A program made the position numbers and the translations under genes. From CBDULQ01 sp965368115 (GTDB lineage Bacteria > Pseudomonadota > Gammaproteobacteria > SZUA-229), in contig CBDULQ010000018.1 in the NCBI GenBank assembly GCA_965368115.1, forward strand, positions 1-25,588: a stretch of DNA of 25,588 bases, in the 5' to 3' direction. Positions 15,786-23,948 of this stretch are shown here, in pieces. A model generated the notes under the pieces. It was not told the origin of the DNA. It saw only the letters and a list, made by a program, of their open reading frames with translations, and searched no databases. The number at the start of each line of letters is the position of its first letter. Position 1 is the first letter of the stretch.

Positions 15786-16584
15786 TGAGCTGGTTTTTGC
15801 CGGCTATCTGCTCACTGGGGCCGTTGCCGGCCTGGCCGCCGGCCTCCTCGGAGTCGGCGGCGGCCTGATCATCGTGCCGGCGCTGGTCGGCCTGTACCTG
15901 GTCCAGCATTTCGATCCTGAGCTGGTCATGCATCTTGCCCTGGGCACCTCGCTGGCCAGCATCATCATCACTTCCCTGTCCTCGGTCTACGCCCATCACC
16001 GCCACCGAGCCGTGCTCTGGCACCGTTTCTGGCAACTCACCCCGGGCCTGCTGTTCGGCGCCTGGCTGGGTGGCTGGCTGGCGGACGTCATGTCGACTGC
16101 ACAGCTCAAACCCCTGTTTGCAGGCTTCGAACTGATCGTCGCCGCCTACATGTTATCCAGTCTGCATTTCGATAGCGGCAAACGCCAGTTGCCCAATCCG
16201 CTGGCGATCAGCGGCGCAGGCAGCGTCATCGGCAGTATTTCCAGCCTGGCCGGGGTCGGCGGCGGCACCATGACCGTGCCTTACCTGAACTGGCACGGCG
16301 TGCATCTACGCCAGGCCATTGCCACCTCAGCCGCCTGCGGCCTGCCCATCGCCCTGGCCGGTACCCTGTCTTATGTACTGCATGGCTGGACCGCGCCGAA
16401 GCTGCCGGCCTGGAGCCTGGGTTATGTGCATGGCCCGTCGTTGCTGGGCATCGTCATCAGCAGCGTGCTGTTCGCACCGCTGGGTGCAAAACTGGCGCAT
16501 AGCCTGCCGGTACCGATGATTCGACGGGTATTCGCTCTGCTGCTGGTCGTGATCGCCCTGCGTCTGCTGTTCAGCGAATTTTGA
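15778..16584 (+). CDS. TauE/SafE family sulfite/anion exporter
   Basis: Inner-membrane transporter of 268 residues with about eight membrane segments. The internal duplication of the family is visible: AAGLLGVGGGLIIVPAL in the first half and SLAGVGGGTMTVPYLNWHG in the second. Members are linked to export of sulfite, sulfoacetate or other organosulfonates; the substrate here is not determined and no sulfur gene is adjacent. ATG 15778 lies inside the end of rhlB (8-nt overlap), pointing to translational coupling, and no separate ribosome-binding site is clear. The 3' end overlaps the convergent gene by 14 nt. Confidence 0.88.
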   Translation: MADELVFAGYLLTGAVAGLAAGLLGVGGGLIIVPALVGLYLVQHFDPELVMHLALGTSLASIIITSLSSVYAHHRHRAVLWHRFWQLTPGLLFGAWLGGWLADVMSTAQLKPLFAGFELIVAAYMLSSLHFDSGKRQLPNPLAISGAGSVIGSISSLAGVGGGTMTVPYLNWHGVHLRQAIATSAACGLPIALAGTLSYVLHGWTAPKLPAWSLGYVHGPSLLGIVISSVLFAPLGAKLAHSLPVPMIRRVFALLLVVIALRLLFSEF

Positions 16585-17023
16585 TATCGCTCAGTTTGGG
16601 TTTCGGGGCTGCAGGTTTGGCCGAGGTATCGACCTTGGCTGGATTACCTTCGGGTGAATTTTTCAGGCCGGCCTGATGGCGGCTGGGATAGAGGATTTCA
16701 GTCAGTCGGGCAACCGCATTGATGAATAACTCATTCGGATATTTACGACAGTGATCCGCCAGCCAGCGCTGAGCGGTAGGGAACTCGGTATCACCCAGGA
16801 TGTTATAGGTGTCTGGCATGATGAGATTGAAAGCGGACAGGTATCCGATCAACCAGTCGATGAAAAAGTCCTGCTCGTTGCCGCCCTTTTCAACGGCCAG
16901 CAGATACACACTGCAGGGCTGGGCACCAGCACCGTACACCGCGTAATTCTGCTCGAAGTCACGGGCCTGGGTTACAGCGCTCAGGCTCAACAACATCAGA
17001 CTGAGTACAATCGTTTTCAACAT
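16571..17023 (-). CDS. Small exported protein, HdeA/Rap1a-like
   Basis: A 150-residue protein with a signal peptide (MLKTIVLSLMLLSLSAVTQA). The mature part has two cysteines (37 and 92) that could form one disulfide, with helices reading FFIDWLIGYLSAFN and RWLADHCRKYPNELFINAVARL. This pattern resembles HdeA-like or Rap1a-immunity-like periplasmic helical proteins, but I cannot assign the family firmly. The C-terminus (119-150) is Pro/Lys-rich and probably disordered. ATG 17023 is set by AGGA 8 nt upstream and the signal peptide. It has its own extended -10 promoter. Confidence 0.75.
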   Translation of the reverse strand: MLKTIVLSLMLLSLSAVTQARDFEQNYAVYGAGAQPCSVYLLAVEKGGNEQDFFIDWLIGYLSAFNLIMPDTYNILGDTEFPTAQRWLADHCRKYPNELFINAVARLTEILYPSRHQAGLKNSPEGNPAKVDTSAKPAAPKPKLSDIKIR

Positions 17024-17052
17024 GTTCGATTTCCTGCCTGGGATATGCACTA

Positions 17053-17061
17053 ACTATAGCA
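17053..17061 (-). promoter_or_regulatory. Extended -10 promoter of the HdeA/Rap1a-like gene
   Basis: On the minus strand TGCTATAGT (17061-17053) is an extended -10 (TGn plus TATAGT), about 30 nt before the start codon. No good -35 is visible, which is acceptable for an extended -10. Confidence 0.4.
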
Positions 17062-17149
17062 GCTGGCAGGCCGGTGATGGATTGTCGCTACGGTTGTAAT
17101 CCACTCGCCACCAGCCTAAGGTGAATATCTTTAAACAGGAGAGCAGCAC

Positions 17150-17788
17150 ATGACAGACAAACCGGAACTGCGGGTATCGGTGCTGAGCGACTATGTATGT
17201 CCCTTCTGTTTCATCGGGCATCATCGTTTGCAGCGCCTGCGCGAGGACTACGACCTGAAAATCAACTGGTGCCTGGTGGAAATTCACCCCGAAACGCCTG
17301 CCTCGGGCAATCCGGTTTCGGCACTCAACTATACCCCCGAACACTGGCAACTACTGGTCGACAGCCTGAGCCTGCTTGCCAGGGAAGAGCAACTGCAACT
17401 CGCGGAGATCACCCGGGTATCCAACTCACGCCGCGCCCTGCTGCTGGCGGAAGCCTGTAAATCACTGGGGGCCGAACGCTTCTACCCCCTGCACAATCGT
17501 CTGTTCGAAGCCCATTTTGTCGACGCTGCCGATATTGGCGATCCGCAACTTCTGCGCGACATCGCTCGACAGTGCGATATCCCGGATACACTGGTCGAAC
17601 AGGCCTGGGCAGATCCACTGGTCGACGGCCCGGCTGACCAGGTTCCGGCGGCTCTGCAACCGTATCTACAATTCGCCGCCTCCATCCAGGCGCGCAGCGT
17701 ACCCACCTATGTGTTCGGCAAGGAGCTGCTGACCGGGGTAGTGGACATCGACACCCTGCGCCAGGCGGCAACTCGTCTGGTCGGCTGA
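17150..17788 (+). CDS. DsbA-family oxidoreductase, FrnE type
   Basis: Thioredoxin-fold protein of 212 residues with an inserted helical domain. It has the CPFC motif (Cys17, Cys20) right after the first strand (VSVLSDYVCPFCFIGHHRL), and the cis-Pro loop SVPTYVFG (183-190). No signal peptide, so a cytoplasmic disulfide oxidoreductase or isomerase, as known for FrnE; glutathione-dependent isomerase relatives (HCCA isomerase) share the fold. ATG 17150 has AGGAG close upstream. The last codons form the left arm of an inverted repeat whose right arm abuts the next gene. Confidence 0.9.
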   Translation: MTDKPELRVSVLSDYVCPFCFIGHHRLQRLREDYDLKINWCLVEIHPETPASGNPVSALNYTPEHWQLLVDSLSLLAREEQLQLAEITRVSNSRRALLLAEACKSLGAERFYPLHNRLFEAHFVDAADIGDPQLLRDIARQCDIPDTLVEQAWADPLVDGPADQVPAALQPYLQFAASIQARSVPTYVFGKELLTGVVDIDTLRQAATRLVG

Positions 17789-17852
17789 AATGAAGCCGCT
17801 TTTGAACTAGGCTCATAGATAATCATCCCAAGCGAGCCAGACGAGTTTTTTT
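17770..17852 (+). terminator. Long-loop terminator-like inverted repeat ending at the next start codon
   Basis: A perfect 11-bp inverted repeat (17770-17780 with 17837-17847) followed by T7 (17846-17852). The 56-nt loop contains a nested 5-bp hairpin (17782-17786 with 17794-17798). The left arm lies within the last codons of the DsbA-family gene; the T-run ends 2 nt before the ATG of the next gene. It may be a terminator, an attenuator, or a structure hiding the downstream start. Confidence 0.5.
17818..17823 (+). promoter_or_regulatory. Possible -10 element of the TIGR02444 gene
   Basis: GATAAT lies in the loop of the inverted repeat. A start near 17830 would produce a leader lacking the left arm, freeing the start region. 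No good -35 is visible. Confidence 0.25.
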
Positions 17853-17854
17853 GT

Positions 17855-18409
17855 ATGAACTTCCCGGAAAGCCGATTCTGGAATTATTCCCTCCAGACCT
17901 ACCAGTTGCCCGTCATCGAACAGATCTGTCTCAAATTACAGAACGAATTTCAGGCCGACGTCAACATGGTGCTGTACTGCTGCTGGACCGGTGATCAGTT
18001 GCTACGCCTGGACAGCGACGACATCAGCGCATTGATCACCACGTCTGCCCCCTGGCAGGATGCCATCCTCAAACCCCTGCGCAACGCACGAAAAACCGTC
18101 AAGCAACACATCATCGCGATGCCGGCAGATTTGCTCGACCAGACCATAGGCAACATGAAACAGATGGAAATCAATGCCGAACATCTACAGCAACTGGAAC
18201 TGGAAAAAGTGCTGGACCTTAACGAAAAAACACCGAGCGAAGACGCCAGCAATGTGACCATCACCGCGGCCAACCTGGCGTTATATTTTCAGCACCTGGA
18301 AACCGTCTCCGCCATCAACGACGTTGCAGATGAACTGACCCAGTTGCTGGATGCGATTTATCAGGACGAAGAGGCCACTCAACTGGCATTGATGTCGGCA
18401 GCCAGCTGA
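17855..18409 (+). CDS. TIGR02444 / DUF2390 family protein
   Basis: A 184-residue cytoplasmic protein of unknown function. The N-terminal signature FWNYSLQTYQLPVIEQICLKLQNEFQADVNMVLYCCW (written here as its key blocks: FW at 8-9, Y at 16, CLKLQ at 25-29, DVN at 35-37) matches the family. The remainder is acidic and helical. ATG 17855 is the only sensible start; the sole ribosome-binding candidate is the weak GAG at 17843-17845, inside the right arm of the upstream inverted repeat. It is convergent with the chalcone-isomerase-like gene. Confidence 0.85.
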   Translation: MNFPESRFWNYSLQTYQLPVIEQICLKLQNEFQADVNMVLYCCWTGDQLLRLDSDDISALITTSAPWQDAILKPLRNARKTVKQHIIAMPADLLDQTIGNMKQMEINAEHLQQLELEKVLDLNEKTPSEDASNVTITAANLALYFQHLETVSAINDVADELTQLLDAIYQDEEATQLALMSAAS

Positions 18410-18429
18410 CACGTCCCGGCCACCACCAT

Positions 18430-19002
18430 TCAGTCATCCGACACACCGAGCAATGCCTCTTTCAGCTCTTCATCGACAGGCTCACCACCGAGCCAGATAT
18501 CCAGTAATGCCGCGTTAAAATCAGCGCCCGGGATGACCGCCTTGCGATGACCCTTGATGGTTACCAGGGTCCCCTCCCCGGGCACATAGTCCAGCGTCAC
18601 CACATCACCTGTAGTGACACGTTCGAACTGGGCATTAAAACGCTCGATACGGGGTTTGAGTTTCTCGAATTGAGATGCACTCAGGTTGTTGGCAAAACCT
18701 TCATTCCAGGCATCGACCAGCTTGCGGGCGGAAACATCGTCATAAAGAAAGTGCATCACGATACGCTTGGGCCCGGGGTCGGTCACGATAGCTGAGGCTT
18801 GCTGATTTTTTTCGCTCAGATATAGCGCGGCGATATAAATCTTGAAAAAGAATTTGTAACGAATGCCCAGACCGTTCAGTACCAGCGGCTGATCGATATC
18901 AGGCAGCGTTATGGATTCATCGAACTGGACATCGGCGATGGTCGCCGCATGAATGGAAAAGGAACACAGACTCAGGAACAGAAAAAAAACGATATGCTTC
19001 AT
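18430..19002 (-). CDS. Exported chalcone-isomerase-like protein
   Basis: A 190-residue protein with a signal peptide (MKHIVFFLFLSLCSFSIHAA). The mature part follows the bacterial chalcone-isomerase-like family: LVLNGLGIRYKFFFKIYIAALYL, a middle helical part (KLVDAWNEGFANNLS), then DVVTLDYVPGEGTLVTIKG and FNAALLDIWLGGEPVD near the end. The bacterial family has no known flavonoid role; a lipid or fatty-acid ligand has been suggested for the fold. ATG 19002 has a strong AAGGAGG 5 nt upstream. It begins 26 nt after dgkA and is probably cotranscribed with it. Confidence 0.9.
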   Translation of the reverse strand: MKHIVFFLFLSLCSFSIHAATIADVQFDESITLPDIDQPLVLNGLGIRYKFFFKIYIAALYLSEKNQQASAIVTDPGPKRIVMHFLYDDVSARKLVDAWNEGFANNLSASQFEKLKPRIERFNAQFERVTTGDVVTLDYVPGEGTLVTIKGHRKAVIPGADFNAALLDIWLGGEPVDEELKEALLGVSDD

Positions 19003-19028
19003 CACACCCTCCTTATACGGCGGAGGGC

Positions 19029-19391
19029 TTAATAAAACATTACCAGCCCCCACACCAGCACCACATTCAGTAATGCCAGCATCACTGCTGCCGAACCCAT
19101 ATCCTTGGCGCGACCACTCAGTTTATGGCGTTCGAAACTGATACGATCGACAACGGCTTCTATGGCCGAATTCAGGATTTCTACGATCAGCACCAACATG
19201 ACACTACCCACCATGAGCGCAATTTTTATACCGCTATCACCCAGCCAGAATGCCAGCGGGATCAGGATAGCGGCTAACCAGGCCTCCTGCCGGAAGGCTT
19301 CTTCTTTTCGGTAACAGGTTTTCAGTCCCTGCCAGGAATAGAGACCGGCTTTTAATATGCGTTTTATACCGGTGTTGCCGCTATATGCCAT
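19029..19391 (-). CDS. dgkA: Diacylglycerol kinase
   Basis: Inner-membrane trimeric kinase that phosphorylates diacylglycerol, recycling it to phosphatidate. It has 120 residues with three membrane helices. The active-site block VEILNSAIEAVVDRIS includes Glu71, Asn74 and Glu78, and GRAKDMGSAAVML follows. The N-terminal amphipathic part (GIKRILKAGLYSWQGLK...EEAFRQE) is typical. No ribosome-binding site precedes the ATG; the promoter at 19401-19429 implies an RNA that begins only a few bases before it. The exported protein gene at 19002 follows in the same unit. Confidence 0.96.
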   Translation of the reverse strand: MAYSGNTGIKRILKAGLYSWQGLKTCYRKEEAFRQEAWLAAILIPLAFWLGDSGIKIALMVGSVMLVLIVEILNSAIEAVVDRISFERHKLSGRAKDMGSAAVMLALLNVVLVWGLVMFY

Positions 19392-19400
19392 GGTGGTATC

Positions 19401-19429
19401 AATCTATTAAAACACAGAAGAAGTGTTAA
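19401..19429 (-). promoter_or_regulatory. Probable promoter of dgkA, near-leaderless
   Basis: On the minus strand TTAACA (19429-19424), a 17-bp spacer and TAGATT (19406-19401). A start 7 nt after the -10 would be at about 19394, leaving 3 or so bases before the ATG at 19391. Confidence 0.45.
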
Positions 19430-19463
19430 GGACATTCCGATCATTAAATTGTTCAGAGCGTCC

Positions 19464-19530
19464 TTAAGGAGCCTCTTATTAATTCTGGTTTTCAATCTTT
19501 CCCGCCCAGAATTAATCAGAGGCTCCTTAA
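19464..19530. repeat. 25-bp inverted repeat with one mismatch
   Basis: Arms 19464-19488 and 19506-19530 are reverse complements at 24 of 25 positions; the loop is 17 nt. The outer end is TTAAGGAGCCTC on both sides. It lies between dgkA and the gcv operon. It could be a small palindromic mobile or extragenic element, or a second terminator for the gcv transcript. Confidence 0.9.
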
Positions 19531-19558
19531 ATTAAACCGGCGACTATACATCGCCGGT
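19525..19558 (-). terminator. Terminator of the gcv operon
   Basis: A perfect 8-bp GC-rich stem (19536-19543 with 19551-19558) with a 7-nt loop, starting 10 nt after the gcvPB stop. On the minus strand it is followed by the T-rich TTAATTTAA. The large 25-bp palindrome follows directly. Confidence 0.65.
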
Positions 19559-19567
19559 ATTGCAGAA

Positions 19568-21025
19568 TTATGTCTTATTATGCGTCACCCAGGACACATC
19601 GAGCTGTTTCGCAGCACGCACTTCATCCAGTCGCTTAACCGGCATGGTGTAGGGTGCGCCCTTAACAAATTCAGCATCCTGTTCGGATTCCTGTTGAATC
19701 TGTACCAGCGCCTCGATAAAACGATCCAGCACTTCCTTGGCCTCGGATTCGGTCGGCTCGATGAGCAGACATTCCGGCACCAGCAGCGGGAAGTAAGTAG
19801 TAGGCGCATGATAGCCGAGGTCCAGCAACCGTTTTGCAAAATCCATCGCTGTCACATGCAGTTCCTTCGCCTGCTTTTTCAGGGTGATGATGAATTCATG
19901 GGAGGCATAGCGATCCGGGATCGCAGCCTGAAACCCTTTTTTCTTTAACTCCGCCATCATGTAGTTGGCGTTCAACGTGGCGAATTCAGCAACCCGGGTC
20001 ATGCCTTCGCGACCGAGCAGGCGCATGTACACATAGGCACGCAACAGTACCCCCGCGTTACCCATGAAGGCGGCCATGCGGCCGATACTTTGTGGCAGAT
20101 CTTTTTCCGTCATCCAGCGATACTGGCCGTCTTCTTCCGCCACCATGGGCAAAGGCAAAAACGGCTTGAGTCGCTTGCTGACACCGATTGCTCCGGAACC
20201 GGGTCCGCCACCACCATGCGGCGTGGAAAAGGTTTTGTGCAGATTGGAATGAATGACATCGAAACCCATGTCCCCGGGACGAATCTTACCGAGGATGGCA
20301 TTCAGGTTGGCGCCATCGTAGTACAGCAGACCACCGGCTTCGTGAACGACCGCAGCGATCTCCTTGATGTTACGTTCGAACACGCCCAGGGTGGACGGAT
20401 TAGTCAGCATCAAACCGGCGGTTTGCGGACCCACCGCTTCGCGCAACGCGTTGACATCGACGTCGCCGTTCGGCAGCGTCGGAATTTCCTTCACCGAGAA
20501 ACCGCACATGGTCGCGGTTGCCGGGTTAGTGCCATGGGCCGCATCCGGGACCAGAATCTCACGACGTTCGTGATCGTTGTTGGCATCATGATAAGCACGG
20601 ATCATGGCGACACCGGCAAATTCACCCTGGGCACCGGCCATGGGTGTCAGCGAAAATCCCGCCATGCCGGTCACTTCACACAACATGTTCTGCAGCTCGT
20701 AAATGCAGGCCATGAAACCCTGGGAATATTTTTGCGGCGCCAGGGGATGACGCCCCAGAAAACCCGGCAGCATGGCCAGCGAGTTACAGGCCCGCGGGTT
20801 GTGCTTCATGGTGCATGAACCCAGTGGATAAAAGTGCGTGTCGATGGAAAAGTTTTTCTGCGACAAAGCGGTGAAGTGACGTACCACCTGCATTTCGGAC
20901 ACTTCCGGTAAGGCAGGCGCCTGCTTGCGAATGAATTCCTGCGGAATATCGCTGACGTCCACTTCTGCAGTGGGTGCCTGTATCCGGGTATCGCGACCAG
21001 GGTAAGAATGTTCGAAGATCAACAT
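19568..21025 (-). CDS. gcvPB: Glycine dehydrogenase (decarboxylating) subunit 2
   Basis: C-terminal half of the P protein of the glycine cleavage system; PLP-dependent, forms a complex with GcvPA and hands the aminomethyl group to lipoyl-GcvH. It has 485 residues. The PLP lysine is Lys264 in HSNLHKTFSTPHGGGGPGSG. Other family blocks are FYPLGSCTMKHNPR (66-78), LTPMAGAQGE and PDAAHGTNPA. It starts 12 nt after gcvPA, so the two subunits are probably translated together. It is the last gene of the operon. Confidence 0.98.
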   Translation of the reverse strand: MLIFEHSYPGRDTRIQAPTAEVDVSDIPQEFIRKQAPALPEVSEMQVVRHFTALSQKNFSIDTHFYPLGSCTMKHNPRACNSLAMLPGFLGRHPLAPQKYSQGFMACIYELQNMLCEVTGMAGFSLTPMAGAQGEFAGVAMIRAYHDANNDHERREILVPDAAHGTNPATATMCGFSVKEIPTLPNGDVDVNALREAVGPQTAGLMLTNPSTLGVFERNIKEIAAVVHEAGGLLYYDGANLNAILGKIRPGDMGFDVIHSNLHKTFSTPHGGGGPGSGAIGVSKRLKPFLPLPMVAEEDGQYRWMTEKDLPQSIGRMAAFMGNAGVLLRAYVYMRLLGREGMTRVAEFATLNANYMMAELKKKGFQAAIPDRYASHEFIITLKKQAKELHVTAMDFAKRLLDLGYHAPTTYFPLLVPECLLIEPTESEAKEVLDRFIEALVQIQQESEQDAEFVKGAPYTMPVKRLDEVRAAKQLDVSWVTHNKT

Positions 21026-21037
21026 GCTGAATCCGCC

Positions 21038-22393
21038 TTATAAAATCTTTTTCAATGACTGGACGTAAAGATCCATGTCTTCATCGCTACGCATTTCGGT
21101 AGCACACAACAGAATGGCATTTTCCAGTTGCGGGTAGTCATGAGACAGATCGTAACCACCGAGAATATTTTCCTCGGCCAATGCCGCCAGAACCTCTGCA
21201 GCAGGCTTGTTAACGCGAATGACAGCTTCATGGAAACGCGCCGTATCGAACACCACTTCAACACCATCCAGCGCCGATAATTTTTCCACCAGCGACTGGG
21301 TATTGGCGTGGCATTTACTGGCTGCACGTGCCATACCATGAGGACCAAGCAGGGACATATGAATGGTGGAGGCGGTCACCACCAGGCCCTGGTTGGTACA
21401 AATATTCGAGGTCGCCTTGGAACGACGGATATGCTGCTCCCGCGCCTGCAGGGTCAGCACAAAACCTTCTTTACCATCCTGGTCGACAGTCCGACCGACA
21501 ATACGTCCCGGCATCTGCCGCACCAGTTCTTTCTTGCAACAGATGAAACCATAGTAAGGTCCACCGGAAGACATGGGCGCACCCAGCGGCTGACCATCAC
21601 CACAGGCAATGTCGGCTCCGCTTTCACCCCATTCACCGGGTGCGGACAATAACGCCAGACTCAGCGGATTAACAACACCGATAACCAGCGCGCCATTCGC
21701 GTGTGCCCAGTCGGTGATGTCATTAACCTGTTCCAGTGTACCGAAGAAATTCGGTTGCGCGATCACCACGGCGGTGATGTCTTCACCCTCGTAGGCTTTG
21801 AGCGCATCCAGAGAAGTACGACCGCTGCCAGCATCGAAGTCGACTTCAACCAGTTCGATATCCTGATGCTGTACGATACTTTGCGTTGCCTTGCGATACA
21901 GTGGATTCACTGTCTTCGGCATCAACACGCGACGGGATTTCGATTTACGATTTCCACGTACCGCCATCAATACCGCTTCGGCCAGACCCGAAGCACCGTC
22001 ATACAACGAAGCGTTGGATGCATCGAGACCAGTCAGTGCAGTCATCATGCTCTGGAATTCATAAATCAGTTGCAGGGTACCCTGAGAGGCTTCCGCCTGG
22101 TACGGCGTATAGGCGGTGTAATATTCGCCCCGGGTAGTGATCTGCCAGACCGCTGCAGGAATGTGATGATCGTAGGCGCCAGCGCCAAGGAAACAGACAG
22201 GCTGCCCATCCTGGCGGGCCCGACTCTGCATCAACCGGGTCACGTCCAGTTCGGTCATACCGGGAGGAATATTATCCAGCGGTTTGGCGCGCAGGTCGGC
22301 GGGAATTTCATCGAAAAGATTCTCGATGCTGGCGACCCCGATGGCCGCCAGCATGTCGGTAATTTCCTGTTCGGTATGAGGAATAAACGGCAT
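21038..22393 (-). CDS. gcvPA: Glycine dehydrogenase (decarboxylating) subunit 1
   Basis: N-terminal half of the split P protein. It has 451 residues. Family blocks include MPFIPHTEQEITDML at the start, FLGAGAYDHHIPAAV, YTPYQAEASQGTLQLIYEFQ and DGASGLAEA. It lacks the PLP lysine, which is in GcvPB, as expected for this subunit. No Shine-Dalgarno is visible before the ATG at 22393; the 34-nt gap to gcvH is AT-rich. Confidence 0.97.
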   Translation of the reverse strand: MPFIPHTEQEITDMLAAIGVASIENLFDEIPADLRAKPLDNIPPGMTELDVTRLMQSRARQDGQPVCFLGAGAYDHHIPAAVWQITTRGEYYTAYTPYQAEASQGTLQLIYEFQSMMTALTGLDASNASLYDGASGLAEAVLMAVRGNRKSKSRRVLMPKTVNPLYRKATQSIVQHQDIELVEVDFDAGSGRTSLDALKAYEGEDITAVVIAQPNFFGTLEQVNDITDWAHANGALVIGVVNPLSLALLSAPGEWGESGADIACGDGQPLGAPMSSGGPYYGFICCKKELVRQMPGRIVGRTVDQDGKEGFVLTLQAREQHIRRSKATSNICTNQGLVVTASTIHMSLLGPHGMARAASKCHANTQSLVEKLSALDGVEVVFDTARFHEAVIRVNKPAAEVLAALAEENILGGYDLSHDYPQLENAILLCATEMRSDEDMDLYVQSLKKIL

Positions 22394-22427
22394 GGTAATA
22401 ACAACTAATAATGAACGTTAAAAAGTT

Positions 22428-22817
22428 TTACTCGTCAGCGATTTCTGCTTCGTAAGTGCTGGCATCCATCAACTGCTCGACATCGTCTGCATTATCCGGT
22501 TGAATCTTGAAAATCCAGCCATCGTCATACGGCGACGTATTGATCGTTTCCGGTTCGTCCACCAGTTGCTGATTGGTATCGACGATTTCACCGGTGATCG
22601 GCATGTATACATCGGAAGCGGCTTTAACCGATTCAACGACGCAACAGGCTTCTTCCGCACCGATTTTGGAACCCACTTCGGGCAGCTCGACGAACACCAG
22701 ATCACCCAGCGCTTCCTGGGCGTGATCGCTGATGCCGACCGTCACGGTGCCGTCTTCTTCCAGACGCACCCACTCATGCGATTTGGTGTAATGCAATTCA
22801 GATGGAATATCGCTCAT
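22428..22817 (-). CDS. gcvH: Glycine cleavage system H protein
   Basis: Lipoyl carrier that shuttles the aminomethyl group from P to T protein and is reoxidised by dihydrolipoamide dehydrogenase. It has 129 residues. The lipoyl lysine is Lys65 in VVESVKAASDVY; SHEWVRLEEDG and GISDHAQEALGDLVFVELP are typical. AAGGGG precedes the ATG by 6 nt. It follows gcvT after 42 nt. Confidence 0.98.
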   Translation of the reverse strand: MSDIPSELHYTKSHEWVRLEEDGTVTVGISDHAQEALGDLVFVELPEVGSKIGAEEACCVVESVKAASDVYMPITGEIVDTNQQLVDEPETINTSPYDDGWIFKIQPDNADDVEQLMDASTYEAEIADE

Positions 22818-22859
22818 GTTTAACCCCTTAAAAAACGAGAACCCAAAATATAAATTAAA

Positions 22860-23948
22860 TTAATCCAGACAGGACTTGCCTTCGCGGAAGAACACCGGCT
22901 TGACCACCTTCGCATTCAACAGCTTGCCCCGAATATCCACCTGGCAATGGTCGCCGGTGCCCACCGGGACGCGCGCCAGTGCGATTGATTGTTTCAGACT
23001 CGGTGAAAAGGTGCCACTGGTAATCTCACCTTCGCCGATACCTTCGACCACAACTTTCTGATGACCGCGCAGCACGCCACGATCTTCCAGCACCAGACCG
23101 ACCAGTTTAGCTTTAACGCCAGCGGCTTTTTCCGCTTCCAGCGCCTGACGACCGATAAAATTACGCTCCGCCGGTTCCCAGGCGATGGTCCAGCCCAACC
23201 CCGATGTCAGCGGTGATGTGGTCTCGTCCATATCGGTGCCGTATAGATTCATGCCCGCTTCCAGACGCAACGTATCGCGGGCACCCAGACCGCAGGGTTT
23301 GACGCCCGCTTCCACCAGCGCATCCCAGAATTCCGGTGCTTCAGATTCAGGCACCATGATTTCGAAACCGTCTTCACCGGTATAACCGGTACGCGCCACA
23401 AACCATTCACCACTGGCCACACCGACAAAACGTTTCAGTTCCAGCGCAGCCTGGCTGGCATCCACCGGTAAGACCTTGACCGCTTTTTCGCGCGCATTCG
23501 GCCCCTGCACTGCAATCATCGCCAGATCGCTACGCTCGTTAATCTCGATATTGAATTTTTCCGCCTGCTTGCTGATCCAGGCTATATCTTTGTCACGGGT
23601 CGCCGCATTGACCACCATACGAAACCAGTCGTCGGTCATGTAATACACGATCAGGTCATCGATCACACCAGCGTCTTCGGTGAGCATGCAACTGTACAGC
23701 GCCTTGCCGGAGGATTTGAGTTTGGCCACGTCGTTGGCCAGCAAATATTGCAAAAAAGGTTTGACCGCCGCGCCGTTCAGGTCCAGCACCACCATGTGGG
23801 AGACATCGAACATACCGGCGTCAGTGCGCACCTGGTGATGCTCGTCGATCTGGGAACCGTAATTAATGGGCATCTGCCAGCCGGCAAAATCAACGATTTT
23901 GCCACCGTATTGCAGGTGTTTATCGAACAGGGCGGTTTTCTGGCTCAT
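22860..23948 (-). CDS. gcvT: Aminomethyltransferase (glycine cleavage T protein)
   Basis: Tetrahydrofolate-dependent enzyme that releases ammonia from aminomethyl-GcvH and forms methylene-THF. It has 362 residues (E. coli 364). N-terminal blocks are FAGWQMPINYGS and DAGMFDVSHM; later NAATRDKD, RTGYTGEDGFEI, RDTLRLEAGMNLYG and ITSGTFSPSL. ATG 23948 is supported by GGAG 7 nt upstream; the open frame continues through the riboswitch but that is not coding. It is the first gene of the riboswitch-controlled operon. Confidence 0.98.
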   Translation of the reverse strand: MSQKTALFDKHLQYGGKIVDFAGWQMPINYGSQIDEHHQVRTDAGMFDVSHMVVLDLNGAAVKPFLQYLLANDVAKLKSSGKALYSCMLTEDAGVIDDLIVYYMTDDWFRMVVNAATRDKDIAWISKQAEKFNIEINERSDLAMIAVQGPNAREKAVKVLPVDASQAALELKRFVGVASGEWFVARTGYTGEDGFEIMVPESEAPEFWDALVEAGVKPCGLGARDTLRLEAGMNLYGTDMDETTSPLTSGLGWTIAWEPAERNFIGRQALEAEKAAGVKAKLVGLVLEDRGVLRGHQKVVVEGIGEGEITSGTFSPSLKQSIALARVPVGTGDHCQVDIRGKLLNAKVVKPVFFREGKSCLD

